Shown one piece after another: positions 49,852 through 58,324 of a DNA stretch of 64,000 bases. Position 1 is the stretch's first letter; every line of letters starts with the position of its first letter. Origin of the DNA: Rhizorhabdus sp049889055 (GTDB lineage: Bacteria > Pseudomonadota > Alphaproteobacteria > Sphingomonadales > Sphingomonadaceae); NCBI RefSeq assembly GCF_049889055.1, contig NZ_JBLTWO010000009.1, forward strand, positions 62,001-126,000. The letters are read 5' to 3'. The notes beneath the pieces are model-generated. The model saw nothing but the letters and a program-made list of their open reading frames with translations, was not told the origin of the DNA and made no database searches. Both the position numbers and the translations under genes were made by a program.

Positions 49852-51897
49852 GTGATCCGGAAACATGGTCCCTGGGCCCTGCTGGCGGCGATCGGCGCCT
49901 TCGCGCTGGCGGTCGTCGCAACCAGCCGGGGCGAGATGATCAACGCTCTGTGGATCGTGACGGCGGCCGTCAGCGTCTTCCTGATCGGCTATCGCTATTA
50001 TGCGCTTTTCATCGCGCGCACCGTGATGCGGCTCGACGGCGCGCGACCCACGCCGGCTGTCCGGCGTGGCGACGGACTCGATTATGTGCCGACCGAGCGC
50101 AGCGTGCTGTTCGGCCACCATTTCGCGGCGATTGCCGGGGCGGGGCCTCTGGTCGGGCCGGTGCTGGCGGCGCAGATGGGCTATCTGCCGGGCACGCTCT
50201 GGATCCTGGCAGGCGTCGTGCTGGCGGGCGCGGTCCAGGACTTCATGATCCTGTTCATCTCGATGCGCCGCGACGGCCGCTCGCTGGGGGAGCTGGTGCG
50301 CATGGAGATGGGCATGGCGGCCGGCACGATCGCGCTGATCGGCGCCTTCATGATCATGGTCATCATCCTCGCCGTCCTGTCGCTGATCGTCGTCAAGGCG
50401 CTCGCCGAAAGCCCATGGGGCAGTTTCACGGTCGCAGCGACCGTCCCGCTCGCGCTGATGATGGGCGCCTATACACGCTGGATTCGCCCCGGCCGCATCG
50501 GCGAGGTGTCGCTGTTCGGGCTCGTCGGCCTGATCGCCGCGATCATCTTCGGCCAAGCTGTCGCGCAGTCGCCGGTCTGGGGACCCGCCTTCACCTTCAC
50601 CCCGCTCCAGCTCTGCTGGATATTGATCGGCTATGGCGGAGTCGCAGCGATACTGCCCGTCTGGCTGCTGCTGGCGCCGCGCGACTATCTGTCGACCTTC
50701 CTGAAGATCGGCGCGATCGCCGCGCTCGCGATCGGGATCGTCATCATGGCCCCGCCACTGCGCATGCCGCCGCTCACGCAGTTCATCGGCGGGGGCGGGC
50801 CGGTCTGGTCGGGCGGGCTCTTCCCCTTCCTGTTCATCACCATCGCCTGCGGGGCCGTGTCGGGCTTCCACGCGCTGATCTCCAGCGGGACCACGCCCAA
50901 GCTGATCGCCAGCGAGGATCATGCGCCCGTCATCGGCTATGGCGCGATGCTGATGGAGGCCTTCGTCGCGATCATGGCGCTGGTCGGGGCGTCGATCCTC
51001 GATCCGGGCATCTATTTCGCGATGAACAGCCCGGCCGCGGTGCTCGGCAGCGACCCCGCCAGCGCCGCCGCCGCCGTCACCGCCATGGGCTTCCCGATCG
51101 CGCCGGACGTGCTGACCCAGGCGGCGAAGGATGTCGGCGAGGCGACCATCATCTCGCGGACCGGCGGCGCGCCGACGCTGGCTGTCGCCATGGCGGAAAT
51201 CTTCAGCCATGTGATCGGCGGCAGCGCGATGAAGGCCTTCTGGTATCATTTCGCGATCCTGTTCGAGGCGCTGTTCATCCTGACGGCGGTGGATGCCGGC
51301 ACGCGTGCGGGGCGCTTCATGCTGCAGGATCTGATCGGCACGGTGGTGCCATCCTTCCGCGACAGCGGCGCGGTGGTGCCGGGCCTGATCGCCACGGCGC
51401 TGTGCGTCGGCGCCTGGGGCTTCTTCCTCCACCAGGGCGTGACCGATCCGCTGGGCGGGGTGAACACGCTGTGGCCGGTCTTCGGCATCTCGAACCAGAT
51501 GCTCGCCGCCATCGCGCTGATGCTGGCGACGGTGGTGCTCTTCCGGATGAAGCAGGATCGCTATGCCTGGGTCACGCTGGTGCCGACCGGCTGGTTGCTG
51601 ATCTGCACGACCACGGCCGGCTGGCTGAAGATCTTCTCGACCGATCCGAAGGTCGGTTTTCTCGCCCACGCGGCCCTCTTTTCGGACGCGGCAGAGCGGG
51701 GTGAGCTGCTTGCCCCGGCCAAGTCGGCCGAACAGATGGCGCGGATCATCTTCAACGATCGCATCGACGCCGGGCTTTGCGCGCTGTTCCTCGTCGTGGT
51801 GCTGGCGATCGCGGTCTTCGCGCTACGCAGCTGCCTCGCCGCGCGTCGTCTGGATCGACCGAGCGTCCACGAAATCGGCAGCGAGGCGATGGCCTGA
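49852..51897 (+). CDS. cstA: Carbon starvation protein A (pyruvate/peptide carrier)
   Basis: 681 residues, GTG start with AGGAGG upstream. About 16 hydrophobic segments. Family blocks are FGHHFAAIAGAGPLVGPVLAAQMGYL in two runs, GAVSGFHALISSGTTPK and VDAGTRAGRFMLQDL. CstA-type carriers import pyruvate or peptides under starvation. The YbdD gene follows with a one-base overlap, the usual pairing. Confidence 0.96.
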   Translation: MIRKHGPWALLAAIGAFALAVVATSRGEMINALWIVTAAVSVFLIGYRYYALFIARTVMRLDGARPTPAVRRGDGLDYVPTERSVLFGHHFAAIAGAGPLVGPVLAAQMGYLPGTLWILAGVVLAGAVQDFMILFISMRRDGRSLGELVRMEMGMAAGTIALIGAFMIMVIILAVLSLIVVKALAESPWGSFTVAATVPLALMMGAYTRWIRPGRIGEVSLFGLVGLIAAIIFGQAVAQSPVWGPAFTFTPLQLCWILIGYGGVAAILPVWLLLAPRDYLSTFLKIGAIAALAIGIVIMAPPLRMPPLTQFIGGGGPVWSGGLFPFLFITIACGAVSGFHALISSGTTPKLIASEDHAPVIGYGAMLMEAFVAIMALVGASILDPGIYFAMNSPAAVLGSDPASAAAAVTAMGFPIAPDVLTQAAKDVGEATIISRTGGAPTLAVAMAEIFSHVIGGSAMKAFWYHFAILFEALFILTAVDAGTRAGRFMLQDLIGTVVPSFRDSGAVVPGLIATALCVGAWGFFLHQGVTDPLGGVNTLWPVFGISNQMLAAIALMLATVVLFRMKQDRYAWVTLVPTGWLLICTTTAGWLKIFSTDPKVGFLAHAALFSDAAERGELLAPAKSAEQMARIIFNDRIDAGLCALFLVVVLAIAVFALRSCLAARRLDRPSVHEIGSEAMA

Positions 51898-52079
51898 TGG
51901 GCGCGCTGTTCGACCTGCTCGCGCGCACGGCGCGCATGATGGTGGGGATGCCCGACTATGGCGTCTATCTGCGGCACATGGCCGAGCATCATCCCGACCA
52001 GCAGCCGATGGACCGCACGGCTTTCTTCCGCAACCGGCAGGATGCGCGCTATCGCGGCGGCGGCGGGCGTTGCTGCTGA
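51897..52079 (+). CDS. YbdD/YjiX-family small protein
   Basis: 60 residues. MVGMPDYGVYLRHMAEHHPDQ and the ending RYRGGGGRCC match the small conserved protein encoded after cstA/btsT genes. It starts within the cstA stop (TGATG). It is needed for some CstA-type transporters; its mechanism is unclear. Confidence 0.86.
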   Translation: MGALFDLLARTARMMVGMPDYGVYLRHMAEHHPDQQPMDRTAFFRNRQDARYRGGGGRCC

Positions 52080-52118
52080 CGGCCGAGCAATGTGCGCCGG
52101 CCGCCAGCAGCTATACCC

Positions 52119-53024
52119 TCAGATGCGCGTGCCGCCGCGCGCCTCGACCATGTCCTGGCGGTTGGTATCGAAGTCGCTCGCATCGTGCCGCTCGCGCAGC
52201 TGCATGTCGGGGCTCCCGACCGCGCGGTTGACGATGCGTCCGCGCTGGACGGCAGGGCGTTCCGCGACTTCCGACACCCAGCGGTCGAGATGGGGATAGT
52301 CCTGGACCGACAGGAATTCCTGCGCGCCATAGGCGTCGCGCATGATCCCGCCATACCAGGGGAAAATCGCGATATCGGCGATCGTATAGTCGTCGCCCGC
52401 CATGAAACGGTTCGCGCCAAGATGGGTGTCGAGCACGTGGAGCTGGCGCTTGATCTCCATCGCGAAGCGGTCGATCGCATATTCGATCTTGATCGGCGCA
52501 TAGGCGTAGAAATGGCCCAGGCCGCCGCCAACATAGGGCGCCGATCCCATCTGCCACATCAGCCAGTTCATCGTCTCGGCGCGACGGTGGAGATCGGTCG
52601 GCAGGAAGGCACCGAATTTCTCGGCGAGGTAGAAGAGGATCGACCCGCTCTCGAACAGGCGGACCTTGGGATCGACCGAGCGGTCGACCATCGCCGGGAT
52701 TTTCGAATTGGGGTTGATCGACACGAAGTCGCTGCCGAACTGCGCGCCTTCCTGGATCGGGATCAGCCAGGCGTCATATTCGGCCCCGGCATGGCCGAGG
52801 GCGAGTAGCTCCTCGAGCATGATCGTGACCTTCTGGCCGTTCGGCGTGCCGAGCGAATAAAGCTGCAGCGGATGCTTGCCGACCGGAAGCTCCTTGTCAT
52901 GCGTGGCGCCCGAGACGGGGCGGTTGATGCTGGCGAAGGCGCCGCCGCTCGGCTTCTCCCAGGTCCAGACGCTGGGCGGGACATAGCCCGGGGGGAAGTT
53001 GTTCGCGGGGTCCTGATCGGCCAT
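52119..53024 (-). CDS. yghU: Glutathione S-transferase, YghU type
   Basis: About 301 residues. The N-terminal segment NNFPPGYVPPSVW and the thioredoxin-like INPNSKIPAMVDRS, FESGSILFYLAEKFG glutathione site, then GDDYTIADIAIFPWYGG in the helical domain are diagnostic for YghU-type disulfide-bond reductases. AAGGAA precedes the ATG at 53024; longer in-frame extension has no support. Confidence 0.91.
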   Translation of the reverse strand: MADQDPANNFPPGYVPPSVWTWEKPSGGAFASINRPVSGATHDKELPVGKHPLQLYSLGTPNGQKVTIMLEELLALGHAGAEYDAWLIPIQEGAQFGSDFVSINPNSKIPAMVDRSVDPKVRLFESGSILFYLAEKFGAFLPTDLHRRAETMNWLMWQMGSAPYVGGGLGHFYAYAPIKIEYAIDRFAMEIKRQLHVLDTHLGANRFMAGDDYTIADIAIFPWYGGIMRDAYGAQEFLSVQDYPHLDRWVSEVAERPAVQRGRIVNRAVGSPDMQLRERHDASDFDTNRQDMVEARGGTRI

Positions 53025-53166
53025 CGTCGTTCCTTGGGAGATTTGGTGTTGGGCAAGGCCAAAGCGGAGGCTATGGCCGGGGGCAAGCAGACATGATCGC
53101 AAAGATCGTATCGCGGCCAGAAAGTTCAACCACCGGAGGCGCCGCGCACAGGGAAGAGGATGCACC

Positions 53167-53577
53167 ATGCGGGTCAACGCTCTCGACCATGTCAACATCG
53201 TCACCGACGACCTCGACGGCACGGCGCGCTTCTATGCCGAACTTCTGTCGCTGGAGCGCCGCGACGGTCCGCCGCCTTTGCGGCCCGAACATGTGCAATG
53301 GATGTACGATGCCGGCGGCCGCCCGATCCTCCACCTCAACAGCATGGATTGCCCGCGCTTCTACGACCGCCCGGTCGAAGCGGGGCCGACCGGGCCGATC
53401 CACCATGTCGCGCTCAATTGCTCGGGATTCGAGGAGGTGCGCGGGCGGCTCGACGCGATGGGCGCCGATTACCGAACCAACAGCGCGGATTCGATCGAGC
53501 TGAAACAGATCTTCACCCAGGACCCCAATGGCGTTCTGCTCGAACTCAACTTCTTCGAGGGGCCTGCGTCCGCTTAG
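53167..53577 (+). CDS. VOC-superfamily (glyoxalase/dioxygenase-like) protein
   Basis: 136 residues. The two beta-alpha-beta-beta-beta modules show LDHVNIVTDDLDGTARFYAEL, then IHHVALNCSGFEEV and DPNGVLLELNFF, providing His/His/Glu metal ligands. The chemistry could be isomerase, lyase or dioxygenase. The 3' end overlaps the convergent pabB gene by 32 bases. Confidence 0.89.
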   Translation: MRVNALDHVNIVTDDLDGTARFYAELLSLERRDGPPPLRPEHVQWMYDAGGRPILHLNSMDCPRFYDRPVEAGPTGPIHHVALNCSGFEEVRGRLDAMGADYRTNSADSIELKQIFTQDPNGVLLELNFFEGPASA

Positions 53578-54736
53578 GGGCGGACTGCGGCCGGGTCAGC
53601 ACCTCCGCCTTGGCCAGGCATTCGCGCCACTCGCTCGCTTCGCCCGAGTCTGCGACGACGCCCGACCCGATGCCATAATGGGCGAAGGGCGCACCGGTCG
53701 GCCAGTCGAGGGTGCGGATCGCGACGTTGAACTCGGCCGATCCGTCGGGCGCGAACCAGCCGATCGACCCGGTGTAGATCCCGCGCGGCTCGGGTTCGAC
53801 CGCCAGGATCGCCTCGGTCGCGCGGATCTTGGGCGCGCCGGTGATCGAGCCGCAGGGGAACAGCGCGCGCAACAGGGCTTCGGCGCCGATGCCTTCGCGC
53901 AGGGTTCCGGTGACAGTCGAGGTCATCTGGTGGATCGTAGGATAGGTCTCGACGTCGAACAGGCGCGGGACCGAGACGCTGCCGGGCTGGCAGATGCGCG
54001 CGATGTCGTTGCGCAACAGATCGACGATCATCAGATTTTCGGCCTGCTGCTTGGGATCGTCCGAGAGCGCTGCGACGGCGAGCCGGTCCTTCTCCGCGCT
54101 GGCCCCGCGGGTCGCCGTGCCCTTCATCGGCCGGCATTCGATCGCCTGCCCGTCGCGGCGGAAGAACAGCTCGGGCGAGAAGGACAGGATCGACCGGTCG
54201 GCGGTGCGGACAATGCCACCATGCGGCGCCCGGGCCTGGTCGCGCAGCGCCGCATAGAGCGCCACGGGATCGCCGCTCACCGGCACCCGGCAGGGAAAGG
54301 TCAGGTTGATCTGATAGACGTCGCCGGCCGCGATCAGGCGCTGGACCTCGGCGAAGGCCGCTGCATAGGCCTGACGCTCGATCAGGGGGTCGGCGGGGCC
54401 GACGGCGCCCGCCCCGGCTTCCAGCTCCGCGGTCCAGTCTTCAGACAGATCGGAGAAGCCCTCGAACAGCCCGAACCACAGAAGCGGTCCGCGTTCGGGC
54501 GGCAGCGGTCGCGCCAGCGCCGCCAGCCGGGGCTCGAGCGCCAGACCCGCCTCGAAGGTCAGATAGCCCGCCGCGTGCAGCCCGCTCGCCAGTGCCCGAT
54601 CGAGCCGGGTCAGCGCTTCGCCGACCTCTTCGCCCGTCCGGGCGACGATGCTGTCGACCGGCTTCGCATAAAGCCGGTCCCTGCCCGATGCGGCGAGGAC
54701 AGCGAATGTGCCCGACAGATCGGGAGCCGGAGCCAT
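53546..54736 (-). CDS. pabB: Aminodeoxychorismate synthase component I
   Basis: About 396 residues. Chorismate-binding motifs include AGDVYQINLTFP, IECRPMKGTATRG, MIVDLLRNDIARI, IHQMTSTVTGTL and FPCGSITGAPKIRA. Specific to PabB rather than TrpE. It makes 4-amino-4-deoxychorismate for folate. The start at MAPAPDLSG is consistent with a short N-terminus. FolB lies 8 bases upstream in the same direction, making a small folate locus. Confidence 0.93.
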   Translation of the reverse strand: MAPAPDLSGTFAVLAASGRDRLYAKPVDSIVARTGEEVGEALTRLDRALASGLHAAGYLTFEAGLALEPRLAALARPLPPERGPLLWFGLFEGFSDLSEDWTAELEAGAGAVGPADPLIERQAYAAAFAEVQRLIAAGDVYQINLTFPCRVPVSGDPVALYAALRDQARAPHGGIVRTADRSILSFSPELFFRRDGQAIECRPMKGTATRGASAEKDRLAVAALSDDPKQQAENLMIVDLLRNDIARICQPGSVSVPRLFDVETYPTIHQMTSTVTGTLREGIGAEALLRALFPCGSITGAPKIRATEAILAVEPEPRGIYTGSIGWFAPDGSAEFNVAIRTLDWPTGAPFAHYGIGSGVVADSGEASEWRECLAKAEVLTRPQSAPKRTQAPRRS

Positions 54737-54744
54737 GGATCGGA

Positions 54745-55185
54745 TCAGGCGCCCCGCGCCAGCGCGATGGTCGAGCGCGCGACGCCATTGGGCAGCGCGC
54801 CAGGCTTCGCGACCGAAATCTCGGCGCGCATCACGCGCGGATCGGCGAGCAGCGCCTCGCCGAGCTGGCGCGCGAAATTCTCGATCAGGCCGATGCTCCG
54901 GTCGGCCAGCCGCCGGCATTCCTCGACGATGCGGTTATAGTCGATCGTATCGTCGATCGTGTCGGCCTCGGGCGGCAGGATATCGAGCTGGACCGCGACG
55001 ATCAGCGACTGACGCCGGTTCTTCTCATGGCTGTGCACGCCGATGAAGGCCTCGACACGGATGTCGTCGACGCAGACGCGCTGGTGGAGGACGACCGGGG
55101 CCGAGCGGCTGCGCCGATAGGGTGCGGTCGGTTCGAGCGACCCGTCCACCGGTGCCCGGTCGATCATGCGCTTGCCTTGTGTCAT
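54745..55185 (-). CDS. folB: Dihydroneopterin aldolase
   Basis: 146 residues. VCVDDIRVEAFIGVHSHEKN, DYNRIVEECRRLADR and LIENFARQLGEALL fit the FolB tunnel fold, with the conserved Glu and Lys region (ISVAKPGALP). The N-terminal 40 residues are an extension relative to the common 120-residue form. The start at 55185 is tentative. It cleaves dihydroneopterin on the folate path served by pabB. Confidence 0.88.
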   Translation of the reverse strand: MTQGKRMIDRAPVDGSLEPTAPYRRSRSAPVVLHQRVCVDDIRVEAFIGVHSHEKNRRQSLIVAVQLDILPPEADTIDDTIDYNRIVEECRRLADRSIGLIENFARQLGEALLADPRVMRAEISVAKPGALPNGVARSTIALARGA

Positions 55186-55360
55186 GCGTCTTTCCCTGCA
55201 GGCCCGGATCAACCGGCTAGACTATCGCGGTCGGTTCGGCGAGGTGGCCGGGAGTCCAGGCTGTCGGGCCCCCGCTTCATGCGGCGGCTCCGTCGGATCA
55301 CGACCTCCCCAGTCCGATTCGCCGATTGCCATCGCTGGGCCGCGAAGGCAATGCGAAGCC

Positions 55361-56200
55361 ATGAGACTGCGATCGCTCCTGTTCGTGCCCGGCGACCGGC
55401 CGGAGCGTTTTCCCAAGGCCGCCGCCAGCGGCGCGGACGCGCTGATCCTCGACTTGGAGGACTCGGTCGCGCCCGCAGCCAAGGCCGGCGCGCGCGAGGC
55501 GATCGTCGAATGGCTGCGCTCGACGCCCCCGGTGCCGAGCTTCGTCCGCATCAACCCGCTCGACTCCGAGCATGTCGGCGCGGACCTGCGCGCGATCACG
55601 GCGGCGGGGCCGGCGGGGGTCGTGCTGCCCAAGGCCGAGGGGCAGGGCTCGGTCGCGCGGCTGGTCGAACTGGCCGGTGCCGACTGTCCGCCGATCCTGC
55701 CGATCGCGACCGAGACGCCCGCCGCCATCTTCGCGCTGGGCAGCTACCCCGCCTATGCCGAGCGTCTGATCGGTATGACCTGGGGCGCGGAGGATCTCCC
55801 GGCGGCGATCGGCGCAGCCAGTTCGCGCGAGGAGGACGGGCGCTACACCCCGCCCTATGAGATGGTCCGCGCGCTGACCCTGTTCGGGGCCCATGCCGCC
55901 GGCGTCGCCGCGATCGAGACGGTCTATCCGAACATCGCAGACAGCGAAGGCCTCGCCGCCTATGTCGCACGCGGCCGGCGCGATGGCTTCACCGGCATGA
56001 TGGCGATCCACCCGTCGCAGGTCGAAACGATCAATCGCGGCTTCAGCCCGAGCGAAGCCGAGATTGCCCATGCCAAGGCCATCGTCGCGCTGTTCGCCGC
56101 CCATCCGGGGGTGGGTGCGCTCAAACTCGACGGCAAGATGGTCGACCGGCCGCACCTGAAGCAGGCCGAGGCACTCCTGGTCCGCGCGGACGGGCTTTAG
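55361..56200 (+). CDS. HpcH/HpaI-family CoA-ester lyase (citrate lyase beta-like)
   Basis: 279 residues, TIM barrel: LRSLLFVPGDRPERFPKAA, ADALILDLEDSVAP with metal-binding acids, LPKAEG, MTWGAEDLPAAIGA and MAIHPSQVETIN. Members cleave malyl-, citramalyl- or beta-methylmalyl-CoA. A MaoC hydratase gene lies nearby in the opposite orientation; hydratase plus lyase pairs serve mesaconate/itaconate routes. The ATG at 55361 is the family start; the ribosome site is weak. Confidence 0.91.
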   Translation: MRLRSLLFVPGDRPERFPKAAASGADALILDLEDSVAPAAKAGAREAIVEWLRSTPPVPSFVRINPLDSEHVGADLRAITAAGPAGVVLPKAEGQGSVARLVELAGADCPPILPIATETPAAIFALGSYPAYAERLIGMTWGAEDLPAAIGAASSREEDGRYTPPYEMVRALTLFGAHAAGVAAIETVYPNIADSEGLAAYVARGRRDGFTGMMAIHPSQVETINRGFSPSEAEIAHAKAIVALFAAHPGVGALKLDGKMVDRPHLKQAEALLVRADGL

Positions 56201-56339
56201 TCCGTAAAGGTAAAGATGGCCGCTTTCAGCCGCTGGATCGCGCGGCCGAGATGGGGTGGGAAGCCGCCTTTCCGCTATTGCAACAGTTGAGCGGTGGGCG
56301 GACACTCCATGAGGAAATGGCGACGTGGGGAGGAGTGTG

Positions 56340-56768
56340 GTGATCAGAGAAAAACTCGCCTTCGCTGGATGCGCTTTACTGGCGGCGTTGCCTTCCCACG
56401 CACAATCAACAACCTCGTTGGTCGAGGCGAAGCTGACCCACGTCGAGGACATATCTTCGCTGCCGGAAGCCCCGCGCATCTGTCTCGATGAGAAATGCGA
56501 GATGATCATAGACGGTTCATTCCGTACGACCTTTACAATCACGCGCAGGCTCGTCGGACCAAAAACTCCAGCAACGGTTTCCACCATGCAGGCTTCCGCA
56601 AGGCCTCGCACGGGGCTCAGCTACTATCTCGTTGTCACAGCGTCGAAGGATGGGCCTCGGATTGAATGGGCAGGCCTAGCGACGGGAGGTTTGTGCTTGG
56701 ACGTGACGGAAGCAGACCGATGGGGCTTGCGCGCTGCCCTAACTCGTTTTCCATGCACGAAGAAATGA
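56340..56768 (+). CDS. Hypothetical secreted protein
   Basis: About 142 residues with a signal peptide (KLAFAGCALLAALPSHAQS). The mature part has four Cys residues (CLDEKC, GGLCLD, FPCTKK) that could form two disulfides. No family recognised. The GTG at 56340 follows GGGGAGGAG; GTG codons at 56325 and 56337 are alternatives. Codon bias is weaker than its neighbours, so the call is cautious. Confidence 0.58.
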   Translation: MIREKLAFAGCALLAALPSHAQSTTSLVEAKLTHVEDISSLPEAPRICLDEKCEMIIDGSFRTTFTITRRLVGPKTPATVSTMQASARPRTGLSYYLVVTASKDGPRIEWAGLATGGLCLDVTEADRWGLRAALTRFPCTKK

Positions 56769-56899
56769 CCATAAATGGAGCCTGAGGCGACTTAAGACAT
56801 CGGACCTGAACAATCGGCAGCTTTCAGAGCACACGCCTTTGTCGCGCTATGACTGGCATTGGGTCGGTACTCGGCAGGCCGCTTTTATCACCCTACGAC

Positions 56900-57355
56900 C
56901 TAAGCCGCAGGCTTCCGCCGCAGCAGCGCCGACCGCAGGCATTCGCACACGACCTCGTCGCGCTGGTTCACCAGGCGGTGGCGGAAGGTGACTATGCCGG
57001 CGTCGGGGCGTGAACGGGATTCGCGCAGTTCGACGACCTCGGTCTCGGCGCGCATCGTGTCGCCGATGAACACCGGCTTCGGCATGACCAGCTTGTCATA
57101 GCCGAGATTGGCGACGAGCGTGCCCAGCGTCGTGTCGCCGACGGACAGACCGACCATCAGCGCGAAGGTGAAGGTGCCGTTGACGAGGATCTGCCCGAAC
57201 TCGCTCTGACGCGCGGCCTCGGCGTCGAGGTGCAGCGGCTGCGGATTGTGGGTCATCGTCGAGAAGAGGAGATTGTCGGTCTCGGTCACCGTCCGGCGGA
57301 TGTCGTGCGTCAGCCGATCCCCCACCGTCCACTCGTCGAACCAGCGTCCCGCCAT
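56900..57355 (-). CDS. MaoC-family (R)-hydratase/dehydratase
   Basis: 151 residues, single hotdog domain. GDRLTHDIRRTVTETDN precedes the hydratase motif with Asp and His (NPQPLHLDAEAARQS), and ILVNGTFTFALMVGLSVGDTT forms the long helix. Members hydrate enoyl-CoAs such as mesaconyl- or itaconyl-CoA. GAAGGAGGC precedes ATG. It ends beside the CoA-ester lyase locus and may work with it. Confidence 0.9.
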   Translation of the reverse strand: MAGRWFDEWTVGDRLTHDIRRTVTETDNLLFSTMTHNPQPLHLDAEAARQSEFGQILVNGTFTFALMVGLSVGDTTLGTLVANLGYDKLVMPKPVFIGDTMRAETEVVELRESRSRPDAGIVTFRHRLVNQRDEVVCECLRSALLRRKPAA

Positions 57356-57601
57356 CGCGGCCTCCTTCTGCTTGGGCTGTCGCGAGGATAGAAGGCGCGG
57401 CGCGCCCGGCAAAATCGAAACATTGCCCAGTGGCACATAGACGCGACCTATGGCCGGCGCACTGCTTCAACTTGCGCTGGCCATGTCCGCATGTCGTCCA
57501 TATCATGTCAAAATATTGCCGAGTGCGACGGCGCAATCTTTTGCGGGGCGGGGCGGTTGACGGGTCCGCAGTGCCCCCATACCTGATTTGCATCCGTCCC
57601 G

Positions 57602-58324
57602 ATGAGGAAGACCGTGACGTCCAGTACCATCCTGTTGGTTGAAGACGATCCCTCACTCCGGGTCCTGACCGCGCGGGCGCTTCAGGAAAATGGCTATACG
57701 GTCCGTCCGGCCTCGACCGCGCCGGAAATGTGGATCATCTTCAACGCCGAGCCGGTCGACCTGATCCTGCTCGACATCATGCTGCCTGGCACCAGCGGCA
57801 TCGAGCTTTGCCGGCAGGTCCGGCAGAAGAGCGACGTGCCGATCATCTTCATCAGCGCCAAGGGCAGCGAGACCGATCGGGTGATCGGGCTGGAAATCGG
57901 CGCCGACGATTATCTGCCCAAGCCGTTCAGCACGCGCGAGCTGATGGCGCGGGTGCGCGCCGTGCTGCGGCGTGGCGGCATGGACCGGCAGAGCGACGTC
58001 AGTCGGCGCAACGAGGCCTCGTTCGACGGCTGGACCGTCAATTTCCCGCGCCGTGAGCTCACCTCGCCGACGGGCGCCATCATCGATCTGACGGGCGCTG
58101 AGTTCGATCTTCTCTCCAGCTTCGTCCACAATGCGCAGCGCGTCATCGCGCGCGAGCGGCTGATCGAGCTGTCGCGGACGCGGCTGGGCGACGCTTCCGA
58201 CCGGAGCATCGACGTCCTCGTCAGCCGTCTGCGCCGCAAGCTGCAGAGCGCCGGCAAGGATGCCCCGATCACGACGGTCCGCGGCGTCGGCTATATGTTC
58301 AACGCCGAGGTTTCGCGCAGTTGA
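57602..58324 (+). CDS. OmpR/PhoB-family response regulator
   Basis: 240 residues: receiver with EDD pocket, phosphoacceptor in LILLDIMLPGTSG, switch Ser in IFISAKG and Lys in YLPKPFS, then winged helix (DVLVSRLRRKLQS; VRGVGYMFNAEV). The ATG at 57602 and GTG at 57614 are both possible; AGGA before the GTG favours it slightly. It overlaps the kinase start by 4 bases, so the pair is co-expressed. Confidence 0.94.
   Translation: MRKTVTSSTILLVEDDPSLRVLTARALQENGYTVRPASTAPEMWIIFNAEPVDLILLDIMLPGTSGIELCRQVRQKSDVPIIFISAKGSETDRVIGLEIGADDYLPKPFSTRELMARVRAVLRRGGMDRQSDVSRRNEASFDGWTVNFPRRELTSPTGAIIDLTGAEFDLLSSFVHNAQRVIARERLIELSRTRLGDASDRSIDVLVSRLRRKLQSAGKDAPITTVRGVGYMFNAEVSRS

Noticed and set aside
49675..51669. 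664-codon minus-strand frame over cstA
   Set aside because: Low-complexity Arg/Asp/Gln-rich shadow of a membrane-protein gene, with no ribosome site or fold.
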